From positions 1 through 8,150 of the forward strand of contig CALFEN010000229.1 in the NCBI GenBank assembly GCA_937950065.1: a DNA stretch of 8,150 bases, given 5' to 3'. The position numbers were made by a program, and so were the translations under genes. A model generated the notes under the pieces. The model did no database searches, was not told the origin of the DNA, and saw only the letters and a list, made by a program, of their open reading frames with translations. Of the stretch, positions 7,548 to 8,150 are shown one piece after another; the stretch's first letter is position 1; every line of letters starts with the position of its first letter. This DNA is from an uncultured bacterium. Lineage in GTDB: Bacteria > Patescibacteria > JAEDAM01 > Absconditabacterales > Absconditicoccaceae.

Positions 7548-8046
7548 TAGATCTTTATATTTTTTTATATTTTACAATTTTTCTCTTATATCTATAATTT
7601 TGGATTATTACATTTCTAAAAATGCAATATAAACATAGTAATTTCCTTATTAATTTTTATAATTTTTATATTCAATTACTTATTAATTACTTGAGATGAA
7701 ACCATATCATACTCTACTCAAATCAAACCTTGTTGATTATCTAAATTTCGTTTGGAGCAAGTGCGTGCACAATTTCAGGAAGGTTCTTTTTCCTAATAAA
7801 AGCTAGGGAAGCTAGCAATCTTTAATTGCTCAAGACCTCTTCTATTTGAGGATTTTATATAAATTCTAATGAATCGCTTACCGCTGCTAAACAAAATGCA
7901 GTAATTAACAAAATAAATCGGCATGACATTTTTATCATAGTTTATAACGATAACATGATTACCTTCTTTTTAAATAATAAATTGATTAATGAAATTTTAA
8001 TATTTTCTTTTATAAAAACACACTGCAAACGCAATATGTTCTTATA
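7548..8046. other. Long gene-poor stretch with a hairpin cluster
   Basis: No long ORF is open here under code 25 or the standard code. Much of 7690-7930 is richer in G+C than the neighbouring genes. From 7777 to 7851 short hairpins follow one another: AGGAA/TTCCT (7777-7794), GCTAG/CTAGC (7802-7816), AGCAAT/ATTGCT (7814-7830) and CCTC/GAGG (7836-7851). The last competes with CTCAA/TTGAG (7829-7850). Another imperfect hairpin spans 7691-7721 (TTGAG...CTCAA with an inner ATGA/TCAT). A structured RNA, a decayed gene or acquired DNA would all fit. I cannot match it to a known RNA family. Confidence 0.4.
7855..7938 (-). CDS. Tiny signal-peptide-like ORF, 27 aa, doubtful
   Basis: ATG 7936-7938 to TAA 7855-7857 encodes MIKMSCRFILLITAFCLAAV and seven more residues. 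It has a basic start, a hydrophobic core and small residues near the end, like a lipoprotein or Sec signal peptide that stops too soon. Just upstream on the same strand is an AAGAAGG Shine-Dalgarno-like motif (7962-7968), 5 nt before another ATG (7954-7956) that opens a four-codon ORF. The other genes in this window lack such motifs. It may be the remnant of a secreted-protein gene, a leader peptide or chance. Confidence 0.25.
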   Translation of the reverse strand: MIKMSCRFILLITAFCLAAVSDSLEFI

Positions 8047-8150
8047 TTACCTTACTTTTTTTAAAATTAAAACTGTTCACTCTGTAGGACCTCCCGCATA
8101 ATCACTTATTCTCCTAGTAGTAAACACCAATCCTCTTGCTCTCGCCTGCT
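8047..8150 (-). CDS. C-terminal end of an unidentified protein, cut by the window edge
   Basis: The minus-strand frame entering at 8148 is open to TAA at 8047-8049. It gives 34 residues including LVFTTRRISDYAGGPTE, then an in-frame UGA (8077-8079), then GTVLILKKVR. The composition (Arg/Gly/Thr-rich, a final beta-strand-like TVLILKKV) is protein-like, and the segment is G+C-richer than its surroundings. If UGA is glycine, as elsewhere here, the protein ends at 8047. If this segment followed the standard code it would end at 8077. I do not recognise the family from so short a piece. Confidence 0.5.

Noticed and set aside
7690..8046. tRNA, tmRNA, RNase P or SRP RNA
   Set aside because: The hairpins do not form a cloverleaf, and I see none of the conserved motifs of these RNAs on either strand.

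Overview
This window is AT-rich and can only be read if UGA is a sense codon. Four long reading frames (one on +, three on -) run uninterrupted once UGA is translated. Between them they carry about 62 in-frame UGA codons and end at TAA or TAG. UGA aligns with GGN glycine codons between two paralogous genes in the window, while tryptophan is written UGG. This is genetic code 25 (UGA = glycine), known from Candidatus Gracilibacteria and Absconditabacteria (BD1-5/SR1, Patescibacteria/CPR). A standard-code gene finder breaks these genes into many short ORFs.

Left part (1-1420). A small unknown protein (89 aa, - strand) ends just before a hairpin terminator. A divergent + strand gene encodes a 258-aa AbiEi-like winged-helix protein, the antitoxin/repressor family of type IV toxin-antitoxin systems. 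No AbiEii toxin is visible beside it. The 182-bp divergent intergenic region holds two tandem copies of a 23-bp-spaced near-palindrome over the probable abiEi promoter, a good candidate operator. A bidirectional terminator separates this gene from the convergent block to its right.

Central block (1418-7479, all - strand). The transcription order is a 344-aa TPR-like protein with its own promoter and terminator, then a 441-aa paralogous TPR-like protein, then a 1171-aa unrecognised soluble protein 34 bp further on. The last two form an operon behind a perfect TTGACA-16-TATAAT promoter. The 344-aa gene has a perfect TTGACA-17-TATAAT promoter. None of these starts has a Shine-Dalgarno sequence. 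The TPR pair is collinear over most of its length and clearly arose by duplication. The large partner has no signal peptide or membrane segment, so the set looks like a cytoplasmic, lineage-specific, TPR-scaffolded assembly. Its function cannot be assigned from sequence.

Right part (7480-8150). About 500 bp without a long gene is visibly richer in G+C in part. It holds a run of short hairpins and a tiny signal-peptide-like ORF preceded by a Shine-Dalgarno-like motif. At the edge is the C-terminal end of a - strand gene of unknown function. This stretch looks different from the rest and may be acquired DNA, a decayed gene or a structured RNA.
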